Translations under genes and position numbers: made by a program
Notes under the pieces: model-generated
The model's input: only the letters and a program-made list of their open reading frames with translations
Told to the model about the DNA's origin: nothing
Databases searched by the model: none
Part shown: one piece after another, positions 13,065 through 20,216 of the stretch
Position numbering within the stretch: the first letter of the stretch is position 1
How the letters are laid out: each line of letters starts with the position of its first letter
IMG/VR virus record: IMGVR_UViG_3300011013_000083
Span: 1-25,313 of that record
Source: a virus
Reading direction: 5' to 3' (one strand)
DNA length: 25,313 bases

Positions 13065-13595
13065 GGCTTTAAGTGTACAAGGAAGCACTTCTAGTGTCAC
13101 TGGACGTCCATCTACATTGAATGCAGACTTCTCCATGTTTAGTTTCTGAAGAACTCTATCTTCTTGTAATAACTTCTTATTATCTATAATAGGACGAATT
13201 CTCTGATTAAGCATAAAATTTGTTTGATATTCATAACAACGCTTTGCCTGAGCAATAACTGCCCCAACGTGACAAACATCTCTACTGTCATGTAACATTA
13301 CTAACAATTCGGCAATTGCCATACCGAGAGTTTTTCCAGAACCTCTTCCAGCTACATATAGCAACTCTTCAATGTCTTCTGGATTTCTTTTATTTACAGT
13401 AATATCATAAACTTCCCAAATAATCTGCAAAGGGTTAGTATCTGCGAATCGTGAAACTGTGTGATCTGGTAAGTGCATACCAAAAAACACTTGAATAAAC
13501 TTAGAAAGTTCTTCTTTAGTTTCGCATTTTTTAAAGAATAGTTTAGATCTAACCTTAAGAGGTATCTTGGCGAGATCAACGTTATGATTAGTCAT
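12789..13595 (-). CDS. terL: Terminase large subunit, N-terminal gene (first half of TerL + split intein N part)
   Basis: This 268-residue protein has two parts. Residues 1-177 are the N-terminal part of a phage large terminase ATPase, with Walker A at 83-89 (GRGSGKT) and the usual following helix, ending at VLPCTLKA. Residue C178 begins an intein N fragment of 91 residues, with the block A/N2 region ending GIKVGD and a block B with TLDH (GTIIEGTLDHKVWTNEGW), ending in TGD and a stop. Joining KA to CNGPHVPLVVTDE of the other gene restores a normal terminase sequence between Walker A and Walker B. The start overlaps the end of the 100-aa gene (AATGAC). The product is inactive alone. Confidence 0.94.
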   Translation of the reverse strand: MTNHNVDLAKIPLKVRSKLFFKKCETKEELSKFIQVFFGMHLPDHTVSRFADTNPLQIIWEVYDITVNKRNPEDIEELLYVAGRGSGKTLGMAIAELLVMLHDSRDVCHVGAVIAQAKRCYEYQTNFMLNQRIRPIIDNKKLLQEDRVLQKLNMEKSAFNVDGRPVTLEVLPCTLKACLVSTMPVNQYVNNNWKKNTIGGIKVGDNIESPQGHTEVIDIKKKMAECLRVELEDGTIIEGTLDHKVWTNEGWIELQNLTKDHDIIKTGD

Positions 13596-13890
13596 TTTCT
13601 TCTATAATCCTTCTGAGTGTATCTCCGGGTGCTTCAATTATATTCTTGTATTGTCTTTGTAGTTCTTCTAGCTTAACCTTATAAACTTGCATTATGTCTT
13701 CTTTAAATTTAACAAGATAATCCCTTGTATACGCATCAAAAGCTACCTTTACACCACCCATAGTAACTCCAGAACTAAGATTCTGAGTGCTAGATAGTAC
13801 TACTTGCTCTAGTTCATTGATAGTAGCTTTAATCTTTTTAATTCTTTCTCTCAAATCTAAGGCCAATTCAAGCTCTTGTTCAGTTATCAC
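13588..13890 (-). CDS. Small coiled-coil protein, 100 aa
   Basis: I do not recognise this protein. It has 100 residues starting with GTG at 13890, next to the stop of the previous gene (TAAGTG) with AAGGG upstream. Two helical, charged segments (residues 3-30 and 55-88, e.g. KVKLEELQRQYKNIIE) are separated by a short Ser/Gly-rich loop. It lies between the probable small terminase and TerL and overlaps TerL by 8 nt, so a role in packaging is likely from context only. Confidence 0.75.
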   Translation of the reverse strand: MITEQELELALDLRERIKKIKATINELEQVVLSSTQNLSSGVTMGGVKVAFDAYTRDYLVKFKEDIMQVYKVKLEELQRQYKNIIEAPGDTLRRIIEEND

Positions 13891-14508
13891 TTATTTGCCC
13901 TTATTTAATAGTGAGTCCAAGTCGATGTCATCATCTGGTTTTTTATTGTTATTAATTTTTGGAGTTGTTGAAACCTGTGGAGCAAGTGCGTCGAACATTG
14001 GTGACATTGCATTATTTTTAGCACTAGGTGTCGCACCCTGTACTATTTTTCCTAAAGTCTCAGTTACTTCCTTGTATTCCTTAATTGATTTAATTCTTAA
14101 ATTTGGTTTTGGCGCCGTAGGATCAAGCATATAGTTTCTCATTTGTTCGACATGCTCTACACTAGCTACGCCTAGCATAGATGTTAAGAAGTCGACTTGC
14201 TCGATAACTGATTTTACAACTTTAGCTTTAACTCTATCTCTTAGAGTACTTTGCATGCGTTCTCTATCTGATCCCCATTTACGAATAGCAGCAGTCATGA
14301 TAATTTTACTTAGCTCATATTGAGGGAATTGATTTTGAATTTCATTAAAAGAACTACCAATTAAGTACATTTCATATAATTTAAGAGATTCAGCTTCATC
14401 AATTGCTCCAGCTGTCTTATTCTTTCTTAGATACTTCTCACCTAATTCAATTTCTTGACTAGATAATCCTACTTTTTCATCGTCGTTAAAAGATCGCTTA
14501 AGAGCCAT
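13891..14508 (-). CDS. Probable terminase small subunit
   Basis: This 205-residue protein is placed two genes upstream of TerL in the packaging module. Residues ~40-75 resemble a helix-turn-helix (LKLYEMYLIGSSFNEIQNQF) and are followed by long helices (RERMQSTLRDRVKAKVVKSV) that could form the oligomerisation core. The C-terminus is disordered and acidic (DDDIDLDSLLNKGK), as in many small terminases that touch TerL through their tails. There is no decisive motif, so this is context plus architecture. The first codons overlap the end of an HNH remnant, and a GGGAG ribosome site lies within that remnant. Confidence 0.6.
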   Translation of the reverse strand: MALKRSFNDDEKVGLSSQEIELGEKYLRKNKTAGAIDEAESLKLYEMYLIGSSFNEIQNQFPQYELSKIIMTAAIRKWGSDRERMQSTLRDRVKAKVVKSVIEQVDFLTSMLGVASVEHVEQMRNYMLDPTAPKPNLRIKSIKEYKEVTETLGKIVQGATPSAKNNAMSPMFDALAPQVSTTPKINNNKKPDDDIDLDSLLNKGK

Positions 14509-14746
14509 TTTTAATCTCCCACTCCAAATTATTATTTTTACTTAAATTATCTTTTTCTAAAAGAAGCTGCAAATTAGTATAGTGTTGGAGTTTTATTAGT
14601 TCTTCTAAACTATTTGCGGTGGAACTTGATATTCTATTTTTATTATTTGCTCTCCAGTTTGCGTCTTTGCATGATCTACTGCAAAAAGAACTAGTTCTTT
14701 TAGGCTTAAATTCAATGTTGCAATATTTACACTTTTTTAATGCCAT
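14498..14746 (-). pseudogene. Degenerate HNH homing endonuclease (82 aa), catalytic core deleted
   Basis: The first ~35 residues are a zinc finger (CKYCNIEF and FCSRSCKD) typical of HNH endonucleases. The last ~35 match the family tail (EELIKLQHYTNLQLLLEKDNLSK; compare EELLKACHYSNLQPLWAKDNLSK at 3827-4480). The TWDNYG and HIDH catalytic segment in between, about 100 residues, is missing. The frame is still open and overlaps both neighbours, so it is an internal-deletion derivative. It may still bind DNA. Confidence 0.8.
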
Positions 14747-14942
14747 ATATTGACTCCATATCTACATAAGTTATCATATTATCTAATTTGTCTTGCTGTA
14801 CTTGAAGTGTATCTAGATACCCACGAAAGGAAAGGGGAGGATTACCTTCGAGGAAGTGTAACCACAGTTCTTGTCTTAAATCATCGTCACTAGTCAGACG
14901 GTTGATTTTCTTCGCTATGTAACCAAAAATCTTGTTTTTCAT
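14727..14942 (-). CDS. Small hypothetical protein, 71 aa
   Basis: The start at 14942 overlaps the previous gene by 53 nt and lies right after GAGAAGG. Residues ~5-45 (IAKKINRLTSDDDLRQELWLHFLEG) vaguely resemble sigma-factor region 2 (DDLRQELWL), but the protein is far too short for a sigma factor. Its C-terminus reads into the start of the HNH remnant, so the gene may have been truncated when that element inserted. The function is unknown. Confidence 0.6.
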   Translation of the reverse strand: MKNKIFGYIAKKINRLTSDDDLRQELWLHFLEGNPPLSFRGYLDTLQVQQDKLDNMITYVDMESIYGIKKV

Positions 14943-15333
14943 CCTTCTCTTCTTTGTATATCTCTACACTAACACTCCACTCTTTACTTAGGTAGCTTTT
15001 AATAAATCTTTCTCCAATTTCTTGAAGTTTATAACCCAATCCAGTTTCATCAGTTTCCCGCTTAGACTTTATGAACCTTTTTAACTTAAGAGAGTTGAAA
15101 AATCCAATATTATTGCCTTTTTCAAACTTTTCCAATAACTTAAGGTTATCATATAGCTTAGAAGGTAATAATAACCGATACTTAACTTCTTTTTTGTTGA
15201 AGTCGATAGATGTTCCCACATCTAACACGTCTTCAACGATACAAAGTCCAGCCATATGTACATTATCTCTCATTTCATCCGTGAGTAAATTTGCATTTAC
15301 TAACCAACTATGATGATTCATATAACCTTCCAT
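14890..15333 (-). CDS. Hypothetical protein, 147 aa
   Basis: I do not recognise this protein. It has 147 residues of mixed alpha/beta character, with a basic middle (NSLKLKRFIKSKRETDE) and an acidic C-terminal tail. The start ATG at 15333 has an AGGAGAG site and a TGGTATAAT promoter 18 nt upstream, so it opens a new transcription unit right after the gp47-like nuclease gene. No signal peptide or membrane helix is seen. Confidence 0.75.
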   Translation of the reverse strand: MEGYMNHHSWLVNANLLTDEMRDNVHMAGLCIVEDVLDVGTSIDFNKKEVKYRLLLPSKLYDNLKLLEKFEKGNNIGFFNSLKLKRFIKSKRETDETGLGYKLQEIGERFIKSYLSKEWSVSVEIYKEEKDEKQDFWLHSEENQPSD

Positions 15334-15351
15334 GTACTCTCTCCTAACCTC

Positions 15352-15360
15352 ATTATACCA
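15352..15360 (-). promoter_or_regulatory. Extended -10 promoter TGGTATAAT with 18-nt leader
   Basis: An exact TGG-TATAAT lies in the gap between the gp47-like gene and the 147-aa gene. Here 18 nt, including an AGGAGAG ribosome site, separate the box from the ATG, so translation would be conventional. It probably starts the packaging transcript. Confidence 0.6.
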
Positions 15361-15363
15361 AGT

Positions 15364-16368
15364 TTATTGGATGTTCTTTATTATTTCTTGTGCTTTATGT
15401 ATAATCAGTGATTTGTCTGCTCCACCACTATATACCTTTTGTACATACTCAGAAATTATCTCATTAACCCCAGATGATTTAATTTGGACTCTAGCAGTCT
15501 TCTCAGAATCAATTGGGTTAGCTTTAACTATGATATTTTTGCCATCAATTAACTTAAAATATTTTTTAGACTTGAAGTAAGCAGAAAGTTCAGCCTTTGG
15601 ACCAGTAACCTTTAGGATCCACTTATTCTGATTGTCAAGTGATTGTTCAAGCATGGCATGTAGGCTGGCTATATTGTTAAGTTGATCAATTTCAAATTCT
15701 AAACTTCTCCATTTTGGGAACGGGGATTCGATGAATGTCTGCTTATAGGTAACAGTGTCGAATAGTAAAAGTCCCTTAGTTTGATCCACGTCGGTGGCGT
15801 TATGAGCGTATGGAGTTCCGGGATATGTGACACTACCGAAAGATTGGCGCTTGTGGATATGTCCAGATATGATAACATCTGCAGAAACTTTATCAGCATT
15901 GATACCGCAGTCTTCTCTTTTGAATCCATAATCTGCTCCAATAAATGTGTTGTGTGTGATGCATATAGGTTGTGTTTGCTGTGGGAAGTCTTCGTATTTG
16001 GAAACATATGGAACCACTGTTATATTGTGCTCTGGGAGCTCTGTTGTTTTATCAAAGATAGTAAGACCATTTAATCCTTCAAAAGACTGAAGAGCATGAT
16101 ATTTAGCGTCTTTAGGCTTATACATGTCATGATTACCTAAAACATACCAATACTTAGCACCATCAGCCACGATAGTTTTTATATGATCCCTAAACTCTTT
16201 CATCAGTTCTGACCTAAGAACAGCATGATTGTGAAACGTGTCACCTAAATTACAAACTATATCTGGCTTTTGTTTTCTCGCCGTGTCTTCTACCCACCTA
16301 AGGAAGGCAGCTGATTGTTCAAAATTATTCACTCTTAAGTGAGGGTCGCCTATAAACATTATGTTCAA
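15364..16368 (-). CDS. Mre11/SbcD-type recombination nuclease (T4 gp47-like)
   Basis: This is a 334-residue calcineurin-like metallophosphoesterase, close to the 339 residues of T4 gp47. The metal motifs are in order: GDPHLR (D8, H10), LGDTFHN (D43), GNHD (78-81), ITHNT and SGHIHKR. As the nuclease of an SbcCD/Mre11-Rad50 complex it would resect DNA ends for recombination-dependent replication. The Rad50/gp46 partner is not in this window. The TTG at 16368 is 5 nt after GGAG and overlaps the upstream stop; the ATG at 16359 is the alternative start. It sits downstream of UvsX. Confidence 0.92.
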   Translation of the reverse strand: MNIMFIGDPHLRVNNFEQSAAFLRWVEDTARKQKPDIVCNLGDTFHNHAVLRSELMKEFRDHIKTIVADGAKYWYVLGNHDMYKPKDAKYHALQSFEGLNGLTIFDKTTELPEHNITVVPYVSKYEDFPQQTQPICITHNTFIGADYGFKREDCGINADKVSADVIISGHIHKRQSFGSVTYPGTPYAHNATDVDQTKGLLLFDTVTYKQTFIESPFPKWRSLEFEIDQLNNIASLHAMLEQSLDNQNKWILKVTGPKAELSAYFKSKKYFKLIDGKNIIVKANPIDSEKTARVQIKSSGVNEIISEYVQKVYSGGADKSLIIHKAQEIIKNIQ

Positions 16369-16628
16369 AATAACTCCATTTTCTCTAATATAGAGATTAA
16401 TCCATTTTCGTACACCTTAACTCCATATGGTTCATTTAAAATTAAAACTCTCAATTCGCCAGCATTTGTCATAATTTTCCTTATAGAACTGCAATATATA
16501 CTATTTACAGAAGTCATTTCCGTTATAAGGGTGTTGTATGTTTTTGAACCCACATTTACACAGTTTGGCACTTTAAAATCATCCAATGATTCATCTACTA
16601 ACAAGCAAATACGTTCAATTACCGTCAT
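16365..16628 (-). CDS. Small hypothetical protein, 87 aa
   Basis: I do not recognise this protein. Its ATG overlaps the stop of the 74-aa gene (GATGAATGACGG), and its end overlaps the start of the gp47-like nuclease, so it is part of a tightly coupled operon. It is alpha/beta-like with a short hydrophobic strand (ELRVLILNEPYGVKVY) and three cysteines that form no clear metal site. Confidence 0.65.
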   Translation of the reverse strand: MTVIERICLLVDESLDDFKVPNCVNVGSKTYNTLITEMTSVNSIYCSSIRKIMTNAGELRVLILNEPYGVKVYENGLISILEKMELF

Positions 16629-16849
16629 TCATCAAACTCCTTCCTAAAGCACTTAGCCCATTGATATTCAACTAGTGCTTCTGAATGATTCCATATTTGA
16701 CTAGGGTTATCCTTAAAGTCGTGTTTGTAAAATTCATTAGCGTAGATATTTGTCTTGATAACATTATCAGCACACATCTTTATTTTATCTTCTGTTTGCG
16801 ATTTTTGGTATTGAACACCCAAAGTAAATACTTGAAACAATGCGGACAT
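16625..16849 (-). CDS. Small hypothetical protein, 74 aa
   Basis: I do not recognise this protein. It has 74 residues, with a hydrophobic N-terminus (MSALFQVFTLGVQYQ) followed by a hydrophilic part rich in Asn and aromatic residues (HDFKDNPSQIWNHSEALVEYQWAKC). The N-terminus is too short and polar to call a membrane helix. No convincing ribosome site precedes the ATG, so the start is uncertain. It is coupled to the 87-aa gene by a 4-nt overlap. Confidence 0.6.
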   Translation of the reverse strand: MSALFQVFTLGVQYQKSQTEDKIKMCADNVIKTNIYANEFYKHDFKDNPSQIWNHSEALVEYQWAKCFRKEFDE

Positions 16850-16890
16850 GCTGAAGCAAAAAGCTGCTATATAGTAAAAGTGGTATGATT

Positions 16891-17172
16891 TTAATTTTCT
16901 AATAATGCCTCCTCTACAATAATATCTAACATAGTTCTACCGTTTATACCAATATAATCAGCGGGCTTATCTTCACCAAACTTTATTTCTATAAACCCTA
17001 TGGCAGTGTGATATCGTAAACAGGTTTCATCTTGTGGATTACATATACATCTATCTGATCCACTTTTTAGTTTCTTTAAGGTATCTTCACCTAAAGTAAC
17101 AGAAGAGGGGATTGACTCACCTCTTCTGATTAACGCTTGAATTAATTCATCAATTTGCTCTGAAATTTTCAT
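16891..17172 (-). CDS. Hypothetical protein, 93 aa
   Basis: I do not recognise this protein. Its ATG shares one base with the UvsX stop (TAATG). An N-terminal helix (SEQIDELIQALIRRGESI) is followed by a cysteine-containing loop (CICNPQDETC) and a strand-rich part (AIGFIEIKFGEDK). The three cysteines could bind a metal but give no known signature. The 41-nt gap after it holds nothing obvious on this strand. Confidence 0.65.
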   Translation of the reverse strand: MKISEQIDELIQALIRRGESIPSSVTLGEDTLKKLKSGSDRCICNPQDETCLRYHTAIGFIEIKFGEDKPADYIGINGRTMLDIIVEEALLEN

Positions 17173-18275
17173 TAGATATCTTCGATTTTTACATCTACAA
17201 TATTCATATCTTCATTTCTAGCTTTGAGTGCTGAATCGTCAACACCTAAACAGGCTTGATATACCTCGTCTAGAAGATTAGCCTCAGCAGTGATAAAAAA
17301 TTTCATATTGGTCTCACCTTTGACTTGAGGATAGTTTGCAAACTGCCACATCATATTATTAGGTTTACCTGTATTTGCTGAGATGGGATGAAAAATAACT
17401 CCTAGAGACTTAGCAAGCTCATAGATTTCATTTTCTGTATCAATAATTCCTGTATCATAACGAAGTGAGAATTCAGCAACTCTATATGGAGCACCAACTC
17501 TGTTCTTCTTCCCTTTAACTCTTACTTTATGACCAACTTGGAAAGCACCACCAGCGATAGTTTTACCTTCTTCTATACGACCATCTTTCTTATCAACTCT
17601 TTCAACTTGTAACATGTAGTCACAAAAGTGTTTAAGTGATCTACCATCAGGAATAATCCATGGGTTGTTCATTTTCTTGTACTGATCCATTTCTTCATAT
17701 ACTTGTTGAATTAGAATTGTAGTAATGCTAAATCTTCTAATTATAGGAAGCAGTCCTTTGAGTGCTGGACCAAGATATTTGGCACCAGAACCACCCATAG
17801 TGATGTCTGTGGACTTATTCTTATGATCCCCAGGATAACGTATAGACTTGACTGAATCAATCATGAGACCATTGATAGGTGCACCATCTTGAAGCATTTC
17901 TAATACATCCTTTTCCATCCAATCAAAGATTTCTAGAGGATCATTTGTTTGCTTAACTAGTAATCTGTCAAGATCACCACCTAACTTTTGGAACCATTCT
18001 TTATTGAAAGAAAATTCTGCATCAATGAGAATTTGTATTGATTCCGGGTATTTCTTTTGAAGTTCAATTAGGCAAAGTTGAGCTAGTAATGACTTACCAC
18101 CTGATTCTGGTCCAAAAAAACATACCGCTTTACCTTCTGTGATTCCACCGTTGCCGACAGCCCAATTAAAACTAGGAGATCCCAGCTGAATTACGTTATC
18201 TGATGGAGCTGGCATAGAAGTTGCAACTTTAGCAAAATCGCTTTCTAGTTTCTTCATCCATTTTTTTGTTGACAT
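17172..18275 (-). CDS. uvsX: UvsX/RecA-type recombinase
   Basis: This is a 367-residue RecA-family ATPase. Walker A is at 55-62 (GPESGGKS) and Walker B is at GLMIDSVKSI. Other RecA-core features include TTILIQQVYEEMD and a catalytic-glutamate region (IQILIDAEF). It would form filaments on single-stranded DNA and drive strand invasion for recombination-dependent replication and repair. The length is close to UvsX (391) and RecA (~350). It lies after the SSB and a UvsY-sized protein, an order that suggests one recombination operon. Good ribosome site AAGGAG. Confidence 0.92.
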   Translation of the reverse strand: MSTKKWMKKLESDFAKVATSMPAPSDNVIQLGSPSFNWAVGNGGITEGKAVCFFGPESGGKSLLAQLCLIELQKKYPESIQILIDAEFSFNKEWFQKLGGDLDRLLVKQTNDPLEIFDWMEKDVLEMLQDGAPINGLMIDSVKSIRYPGDHKNKSTDITMGGSGAKYLGPALKGLLPIIRRFSITTILIQQVYEEMDQYKKMNNPWIIPDGRSLKHFCDYMLQVERVDKKDGRIEEGKTIAGGAFQVGHKVRVKGKKNRVGAPYRVAEFSLRYDTGIIDTENEIYELAKSLGVIFHPISANTGKPNNMMWQFANYPQVKGETNMKFFITAEANLLDEVYQACLGVDDSALKARNEDMNIVDVKIEDI

Positions 18276-18284
18276 TTTATCTCC

Positions 18285-18725
18285 TTAAAATCCTTCAAAT
18301 GCAGTATTGTTCCCAACAGTAGATATTGCTTTAACATCATCGTGAGCACTTTTAAATGCATAGTATTTATTCTTTAAAAATGTAACCATAGCTTCAGAAG
18401 CTGCATATGTATCCTTTGCTGCGATGACATCCGAATCTAAATCGACATACATTTCACGTACACCATTAGAAATCTTAATGCCTTTAGCAGTACAATAATC
18501 TCCAGCCTTATCTAAATAAGCAATTGCCTTAACCTTATCTAGTTGAGCTTTTGATTGTAAATTCGCTTTTACGGCTTTAGATAGCATAGAACTTGTAAGA
18601 TCCATCGCGTTGATAAAGTCCCTCAGATATTGGTGAGTCATCATTTTATTGATACTTCCAATATCTGAGATTAACTTTGTGTATTCAACGAGTTTGGTTA
18701 CATCTATTGTTTGTAACTCGCTCAT
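18285..18725 (-). CDS. Helical protein, possible UvsY-like recombination mediator
   Basis: This 146-residue, almost entirely helical protein lies between the SSB and UvsX genes with AAGGAG ribosome sites on both. The pattern of alternating helices with a conserved-looking segment (DKAGDYCTAKGIKISNGVREMYVDLDSDV) and a C-terminal helix (FLKNKYYAFKSAHDDVKAI) resembles the size and layout of UvsY (137 aa), which loads UvsX onto SSB-coated DNA. Similarity at residue level is too weak to be sure, so the call rests on place, size and fold class. Confidence 0.5.
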   Translation of the reverse strand: MSELQTIDVTKLVEYTKLISDIGSINKMMTHQYLRDFINAMDLTSSMLSKAVKANLQSKAQLDKVKAIAYLDKAGDYCTAKGIKISNGVREMYVDLDSDVIAAKDTYAASEAMVTFLKNKYYAFKSAHDDVKAISTVGNNTAFEGF

Positions 18726-18734
18726 TTACTCTCC

Positions 18735-19679
18735 TTATGAGTTGAAGATATCGTCAGCCATAGCCAAAATATCTTCTGTATCAGAAGCAGTTGTAACTGG
18801 TTTAGCTGGAGTAGATTGAGTTTCTTCTGCAGCACCAAGATTAAGATTAACAGTTCCACCTTGAGGTTTCGCAACTTCTGCAACTTCTTGCACAGCTTGC
18901 CCTTCTTCTAATCCAAAACCTGCAATTAGTAATTCAGGGGTTGTTTGTGCTTCATGAACTAAGTTCATGACTAAAATTTCTTTTAATTCATCATAACTTA
19001 GTTTTTGATAAAGATTATTTAGATCATAAGCAATTGCATCAAAATTTTGAACGATATTTTCAGCTAATGGAGTTCTATCGTCTTGGAATTGTGGAACTCC
19101 ATTAGCATCTTTTATCATTGTTTGGTTCTTCTTAGCATCGTAAGTAGTATCGAAACCCTTACCTGATCTAGTAACATTAAACCATACACCTGAATCAGTA
19201 GTTTCTGAGTTTAAAGATGTAGGATCTTGTGAGTAATCATTGATATATTGATTCATAAGTGCGATAACTTTCTTATGTGCAGTTGTTTTAAGTTCTAAAA
19301 CACCTACTTGACCAGACTTATCTGATGCATTATAAGCATATACAGATTTAGGTCTTAGTTGAGAGATAAACTTATTGATTTCTTCAACCTTTTTTTCATC
19401 AGTAATAGTTTCTAACTTCTTCTTTAAAAGATCTAGATAATCGTACACTGGACATTGACCTTCATAAGTTGAACTTGACGCAAACGGTCTCATTCTTCCT
19501 GAATTTGGATCAATTAGTCCCCAGACAACATTCCATTTTCTATATGGATAACCGTTGGCTTCTGGACCAAATGGAGGTAAGAAACGCACGATATTGTCGC
19601 CTTCTTGCACTTTGTGTCTTACTGTTTTCTTGAATGATTTCGGGTTTAGAGAATCGAGATTGATTTTGATGTTTGACAT
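18735..19679 (-). CDS. Single-stranded DNA-binding protein (T4 gp32-like)
   Basis: This 314-residue protein, close to T4 gp32 (301), has an N-terminal segment with LDSLNPKSFKKTVRHKV, then the OB-fold start (GDNIVRFLPPFGP) and a long middle rich in aromatics. A disordered linker of Ala, Thr and Pro leads to an acidic tail (DTEDILAMADDIFNS) of the kind that recruits replication and recombination partners. Only one cysteine is present, so the zinc site of T4 gp32 is absent. An AAGGAA site lies 6 nt before the ATG. It has its own promoter overlapping the stop of the upstream gene. Confidence 0.85.
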   Translation of the reverse strand: MSNIKINLDSLNPKSFKKTVRHKVQEGDNIVRFLPPFGPEANGYPYRKWNVVWGLIDPNSGRMRPFASSSTYEGQCPVYDYLDLLKKKLETITDEKKVEEINKFISQLRPKSVYAYNASDKSGQVGVLELKTTAHKKVIALMNQYINDYSQDPTSLNSETTDSGVWFNVTRSGKGFDTTYDAKKNQTMIKDANGVPQFQDDRTPLAENIVQNFDAIAYDLNNLYQKLSYDELKEILVMNLVHEAQTTPELLIAGFGLEEGQAVQEVAEVAKPQGGTVNLNLGAAEETQSTPAKPVTTASDTEDILAMADDIFNS

Positions 19680-19709
19680 TTAATTTCCTTGTTCTAGCAA
19701 TATTGCCAT
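19680..19709 (-). other. Possible leader peptide 2 upstream of SSB (9 codons)
   Basis: ATG at 19709 opens MAILLEQGN and the TAA is immediately followed by the SSB ATG (TAAATG). It contains the SSB ribosome site. It could couple translation to the SSB gene or be a chance ORF. It follows another mini-ORF at 19713-19736. Confidence 0.25.
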
Positions 19710-19712
19710 AGT

Positions 19713-19736
19713 TTATTTTCTACCGATAACCGGCAT
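19713..19736 (-). other. Possible leaderless leader peptide 1 upstream of SSB (7 codons)
   Basis: The ATG at 19736 is exactly 6 nt after TATAAT, the same geometry as the leaderless genes, and encodes MPVIGRK then TAA. It overlaps a short CCG-CGG stem (CCGGTTATCGG). A regulatory role is speculative. Confidence 0.25.
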
Positions 19737-19742
19737 AGTTAT

Positions 19743-19751
19743 ATTATACCA
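19743..19751 (-). promoter_or_regulatory. Extended -10 promoter TGGTATAAT for SSB
   Basis: TGG-TATAAT overlaps the last codons and stop (GTG-GTA-TAA) of the 154-aa gene. The transcript would start near 19736, leaving about 57 nt before the SSB ATG. This gives the abundant SSB its own start signal inside the replication operon. Confidence 0.55.
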
Positions 19752-20208
19752 CGTTTTTCTTTTTATGGGTAGATTTAGTTACTTTCTCGGTGGTTTTCAT
19801 GTTAAATCCAAGACCGATAAAAGCCCCAGAACCTTCAATATCAGGACTAACGTAATAGACTGTATCTACAATTGCTGGACGCTTAAGCAATGCAAACTCT
19901 ATAGCTTTGTCTAGCAAATTAAGATCATTATCCTTAATAACTTTAAGAATTATATTTCCATATTCTTCTTCTGTATTGTACATTAGGTTATCATACTTTT
20001 GTAACTTAAGATGATACGGATTAATTTCAGGATTGTATTTGCCTGTTATTGTTGTTAATGTATCTCTTATGTTTCTAATAGTTGCTGTTTTTTGAACACC
20101 ACGCTTTCCTCTATTCTGTGCAACTTCTTCTGCAAAGTTTGGTTTATGCAAAACCATTTCATTTGGTTTAAGTTTTTCTGGAGCTTTGTCCACTCTAATG
20201 TAATGCAT
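19744..20208 (-). CDS. Hypothetical protein, 154 aa
   Basis: I do not recognise this protein. It has 154 residues, with a basic N-terminal half (KRGVQKTATIRNIRDTL), a helical centre (EEEYGNIILKVIKDNDLNLLDKAIEFALL) and a lysine-rich tail (KVTKSTHKKKNVV) that could bind nucleic acid. A GGAGG ribosome site precedes the ATG just after the polymerase stop. A TATAAATA box lies 34 nt upstream in the end of the polymerase gene. Its position between polymerase and SSB suggests a replication role, from context only. Confidence 0.7.
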   Translation of the reverse strand: MHYIRVDKAPEKLKPNEMVLHKPNFAEEVAQNRGKRGVQKTATIRNIRDTLTTITGKYNPEINPYHLKLQKYDNLMYNTEEEYGNIILKVIKDNDLNLLDKAIEFALLKRPAIVDTVYYVSPDIEGSGAFIGLGFNMKTTEKVTKSTHKKKNVV

Positions 20209-20216
20209 TCATCCTC

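Noticed and set aside
13394-13579. 61-codon minus-strand frame inside the terminase N gene
   Set aside because: It overlaps the conserved ATPase coding sequence in another frame and has no protein-like features; the same holds for the 102-codon frame at 15699-16007 inside the gp47-like gene.
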